Assembly (NCBI RefSeq): GCF_000739735.1 | Contig: NZ_BBJF01000011.1 | Span: forward strand, 186,001-250,000 | Direction of reading: 5' to 3' | DNA length: 64,000 bases | DNA from: Paraburkholderia ginsengisoli NBRC 100965 | GTDB lineage: Bacteria; Pseudomonadota; Gammaproteobacteria; Burkholderiales; Burkholderiaceae | In this document: positions 61,890-64,000 of the stretch, piece after piece | How positions within the stretch are numbered: position 1 is the stretch's first letter | Layout of the letters: each line of letters starts with the position of its first letter | Translations under genes and position numbers: made by a program | The notes under the pieces: model-generated | Databases searched by the model: none | Told to the model about the DNA's origin: nothing | The model's input: only the letters and a program-made list of their open reading frames with translations

Positions 61890-63197
61890 ATGTCCACTTC
61901 GCCGATTTCCGCGGCTCAGCCCAATGCAAGCGGGCAGAACAGTAGCGCGCGGATCATCTTCGCGAGCTTCATCGGCACCGCGATCGAGTTCTACGATTTC
62001 TACGTCTATGCGACCGCCGCGGCGCTCGTCATCGGACCGGTGTTTTTCCCGCACAGCTCGGCGACCGCGCAAGCGTTGTCGGCGTTCGTCACGTTCGGCA
62101 TCGCGTTCATCGCGCGGCCGATCGGCTCGTTCCTGTTCGGCCACTTCGGCGACCGCATCGGCCGTAAATCGACACTGGTCGCGTCGCTGCTGGTGATGGG
62201 CCTGTCGACCACGCTGATCGGCTTCGTGCCGGGCTACGACTCGATCGGCAGCCTCGCGCCGATCCTGCTGTGCGTGCTGCGCTTCGGCCAGGGTATCGGC
62301 CTCGGCGGCGAATGGGGCGGCGCGGCATTGCTCGCCACCGAAAACGCGCCGGCCGGCAAGCGCGGCTGGTTCGGCATGTTCCCGCAGCTCGGGCCGTCGA
62401 TCGGCTTTCTCGCGTCGAACGGCCTGTTCTTCGCACTGGCCATGTCGTTGAGTGACGAGCAGTTCCGCAGCTGGGGGTGGCGCGTGCCGTTCATCGTCAG
62501 TGCGGTGCTGGTCGTGCTCGGCCTGTACGTTCGTCTGAAAATCGCGGAAACGCCGGCATTCCAGGCCGCGATCGAACGCAAGGAGCGCGTCAAGGTGCCG
62601 ATCGCCACGCTGCTGTCGCAGCACTGGGTGCCCACGGTGCTCGGCGCGCTCGCGATGGTGGTCTGCTACACGCTGTTCTACAACGCGACCACGTTCTCGC
62701 TGTCGTACGGCGTGTCCGTGCTGCATATTCCGCGTCAGACGTTTCTCGGCCTGTTGTGCATCGCAGTGGTGTTCATGGCGCTGGCTACGCCGCTGTCCGC
62801 ACGCGCAAGCGACCGCTTCGGGCGCAAGCCGGTGCTGGTCGTCGGCATCATCGCGGCGATCCTGTCGGGCTTCACGATGGCGCCGCTGCTCGGAAGCGGA
62901 GAAACGCCGCTGGTACTGCTGTTTCTCGTGATCCAGCTGTTCCTGATGGGTGTGACCTTCGCGCCGATGGGCGCACTGCTGCCGGAACTGTTTCCGACCA
63001 ACGTGCGCTATACCGGCGCGGGCGTCGCGTACAACCTCGGCGGGATTCTCGGCGCATCGGTCGCGCCATATATCGCGCAGGTGCTCTCCGCGCACGGCGG
63101 CTTGCCGTGGGTCGGCATGTATGTGTCGGTGGCCGCGGCGGTGAGCCTGATCGGCGTGCTGTGCATGCGCGAAACGCGCGACACGCGCTTGATGTAA
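61890..63197 (+). CDS. MFS transporter, metabolite:H+ symporter (MHS) family
   Basis: 435 residues, 12 predicted helices. Family hallmarks: SFIGTAIEFYDFYVYATAAA at helix 1, GHFGDRIGRKSTLV between helices 2-3, GQGIGLGGEWGGAALLATE and the second-half motif DRFGRKPVLV. Relatives include ProP, ShiA and KgtP, which import osmolytes or organic acids with protons. GGAGA lies before ATG 61890; the long open frame upstream is not coding-like. Substrate unknown. Confidence 0.93.
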   Translation: MSTSPISAAQPNASGQNSSARIIFASFIGTAIEFYDFYVYATAAALVIGPVFFPHSSATAQALSAFVTFGIAFIARPIGSFLFGHFGDRIGRKSTLVASLLVMGLSTTLIGFVPGYDSIGSLAPILLCVLRFGQGIGLGGEWGGAALLATENAPAGKRGWFGMFPQLGPSIGFLASNGLFFALAMSLSDEQFRSWGWRVPFIVSAVLVVLGLYVRLKIAETPAFQAAIERKERVKVPIATLLSQHWVPTVLGALAMVVCYTLFYNATTFSLSYGVSVLHIPRQTFLGLLCIAVVFMALATPLSARASDRFGRKPVLVVGIIAAILSGFTMAPLLGSGETPLVLLFLVIQLFLMGVTFAPMGALLPELFPTNVRYTGAGVAYNLGGILGASVAPYIAQVLSAHGGLPWVGMYVSVAAAVSLIGVLCMRETRDTRLM

Positions 63198-63267
63198 CCA
63201 CGCAGCAGTGACGCATAGGGCAGCGAGCGGTTGACCGCTGTCGATCGTCCTTCGATGCCGCCAACTC

Positions 63268-63306
63268 GATGCCGCCCGGCGCGTGATCCACGCGCCGGGC
63301 GGCATC
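63268..63306. terminator. Strong hairpin after the MHS transporter (terminator-like, no T-run)
   Basis: Perfect 18-bp stem GATGCCGCCCGGCGCGTG, loop ATC, and its complement. It lies 70 bases past the transporter stop. Without a T-run it may act as a mRNA 3'-end stabiliser or a weak terminator. Confidence 0.5.
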
Positions 63307-63428
63307 CCCAACGCCCCGCCTTACGCGCCGCTTACCGCGACGTGCCCGCGTAAATCCCCTGCCTTGCGCGCCTTTTTGACTTGCCTATACTCAGCTCTAA
63401 TAACCCTATGGCAAGCAGGGAGGTTCAG

Positions 63429-63608
63429 ATGAGCATTCATCTCCACAACGCGGACATTGTGATGATCATCGCGCTGGCGCTGCTGGGCGCCCTGCTGCTG
63501 GCGCTACGTTTTCGTCCGGCGACATGGAAGGGCATCGTCGTCGAGGCAGTGGCCGCGAACGCGGCTGCCATCGCCGCAGTAGTCGCGTTCGAAATGCTGC
63601 TGGCCTGA
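63429..63608 (+). CDS. Small membrane protein (59 aa)
   Basis: Two hydrophobic helices (IVMIIALALLGALLLAL and AVAANAAAIAAVVAFEMLL) joined by RFRPATWKG. A strong ribosome-binding site (GGGAGG) precedes ATG 63429. No recognised family; probably inner-membrane. Confidence 0.72.
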   Translation: MSIHLHNADIVMIIALALLGALLLALRFRPATWKGIVVEAVAANAAAIAAVVAFEMLLA

Positions 63609-63613
63609 ACAGA

Positions 63614-63751
63614 TCAACGGTAGTAGTAACCGCCGTGATGGTAGTAACCGCCACCGCCGTAGTAATAGCCCGGCGCCGGTGCGACGACGCAGCCGCCGAG
63701 TGCGGTTGCGAGGAGCGTGCCGGCGGCCAGAGTCAGGATCAAGCGTTTCAT
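63614..63751 (-). CDS. Tiny Gly/Tyr/His-rich lipoprotein (45 aa)
   Basis: MKRLILTLAAGTLLATALGGC is a lipoprotein signal with lipobox LGGC. The mature part is only about 25 residues, rich in Tyr, Gly and His (APGYYYGGGGYYHHGGYYY). GGAGAA precedes ATG 63751. Such small Tyr/Gly lipoproteins are frequent in Burkholderia; function unknown, metal or surface interaction possible. Converges on the small membrane protein gene. Confidence 0.75.
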   Translation of the reverse strand: MKRLILTLAAGTLLATALGGCVVAPAPGYYYGGGGYYHHGGYYYR

Positions 63752-64000
63752 GTTGTTCTCCATCGAGTCGAGATTCATTCGAGCCAAATCCCCGAATGAC
63801 CCGATTGGACACGACATGGACCCGCGCGAACGTTGCGAGTTGTAAGGGAAAATCACGAAGGCGTTACAGGATCGTTGCGTGAAAATCGCCCATGCCGAAG
63901 CACGGCGATCACGGCTTCACGTCAGCGGAAAACAGCGCCTATACTGCGTTGAACATGCTCGCGCGACGCAAGCCCGGCCGGCATGGCGTACGAGGCTCGA

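Overview
The window looks like part of the main chromosome of a Burkholderia sensu lato bacterium, most likely Paraburkholderia. The evidence is high G+C with strongly G/C-ending codons, a hemC-hemDX-hemY / ppc / argH block, a nadE-glnB pair, OpcP-type porin, fused NitT/TauT-type permease and many small Burkholderia-style lipoproteins. No rRNA, tRNA, CRISPR array or complete insertion sequence was seen. The species assignment is inference from gene content, not from a marker gene.

Layout. 1-4.1 kb: a cytosine-5 DNA methyltransferase cut by the left edge, its Vsr mismatch endonuclease, a PEBP-family protein and an MFS exporter. 4.1-10.3 kb: trehalose-6-phosphate synthase, small hypothetical genes, and two sigma-54 activators on either side of a DUF883 gene pair. 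10.6-15 kb: a tandem pair of related lipoproteins and an ABC importer (ATPase plus double permease). 15.7-21.6 kb: a Cache-GGDEF diguanylate cyclase, a tiny ferredoxin-fold-like protein, an OmpR/EnvZ-type two-component system divergent from a Spy/CpxP-like periplasmic protein, and a pirin. 22.2-27.3 kb: a cationic amino acid ABC transporter (binding protein, HisQ, HisM, HisP) and a porin. 27.5-38.5 kb: glnB, nadE, a GNAT-like protein, a GIY-YIG protein, a FUSC transporter with a 7-bp tandem repeat upstream, ppa, and an aldehyde dehydrogenase/SDR/MFS catabolic cluster.

38.5-48.9 kb is an accessory island with lower G+C and relaxed codon use. It carries a type VI secretion cargo module: two overlapping PAAR proteins, a Tae4-type peptidoglycan amidase (Cys49/His152), and a stop-start-coupled two-membrane-segment protein that is the candidate immunity protein. 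Immediately after it lies a 282-bp partial copy of the MFS gene that precedes the module, which looks like a recombination scar. Beyond it are a membrane-anchored unknown, a two-gene operon (multi-pass membrane protein plus DUF4209-like protein with a HEPN-type RNELAH motif), a divergent stand-alone OLD-family ATPase/TOPRIM nuclease, and a small gene preceded by a leader resembling the C4 antisense RNA of phages P1/P4. This island is the best place to look for an undescribed system.

49-64 kb returns to the core genome: hemC-hemDX-hemY (tetrapyrrole synthesis), ppc with a 165-residue Lys/Ala-rich N-terminal extension, a methyltransferase divergent from an HTH regulator, argH, a candidate minus-strand small RNA, a lipoprotein with a TonB C-terminal-like domain, an MHS-family transporter and two very small envelope genes.

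Start codons were chosen by ribosome-binding site and family start; several differ from the longest open frame, and each such case is noted.
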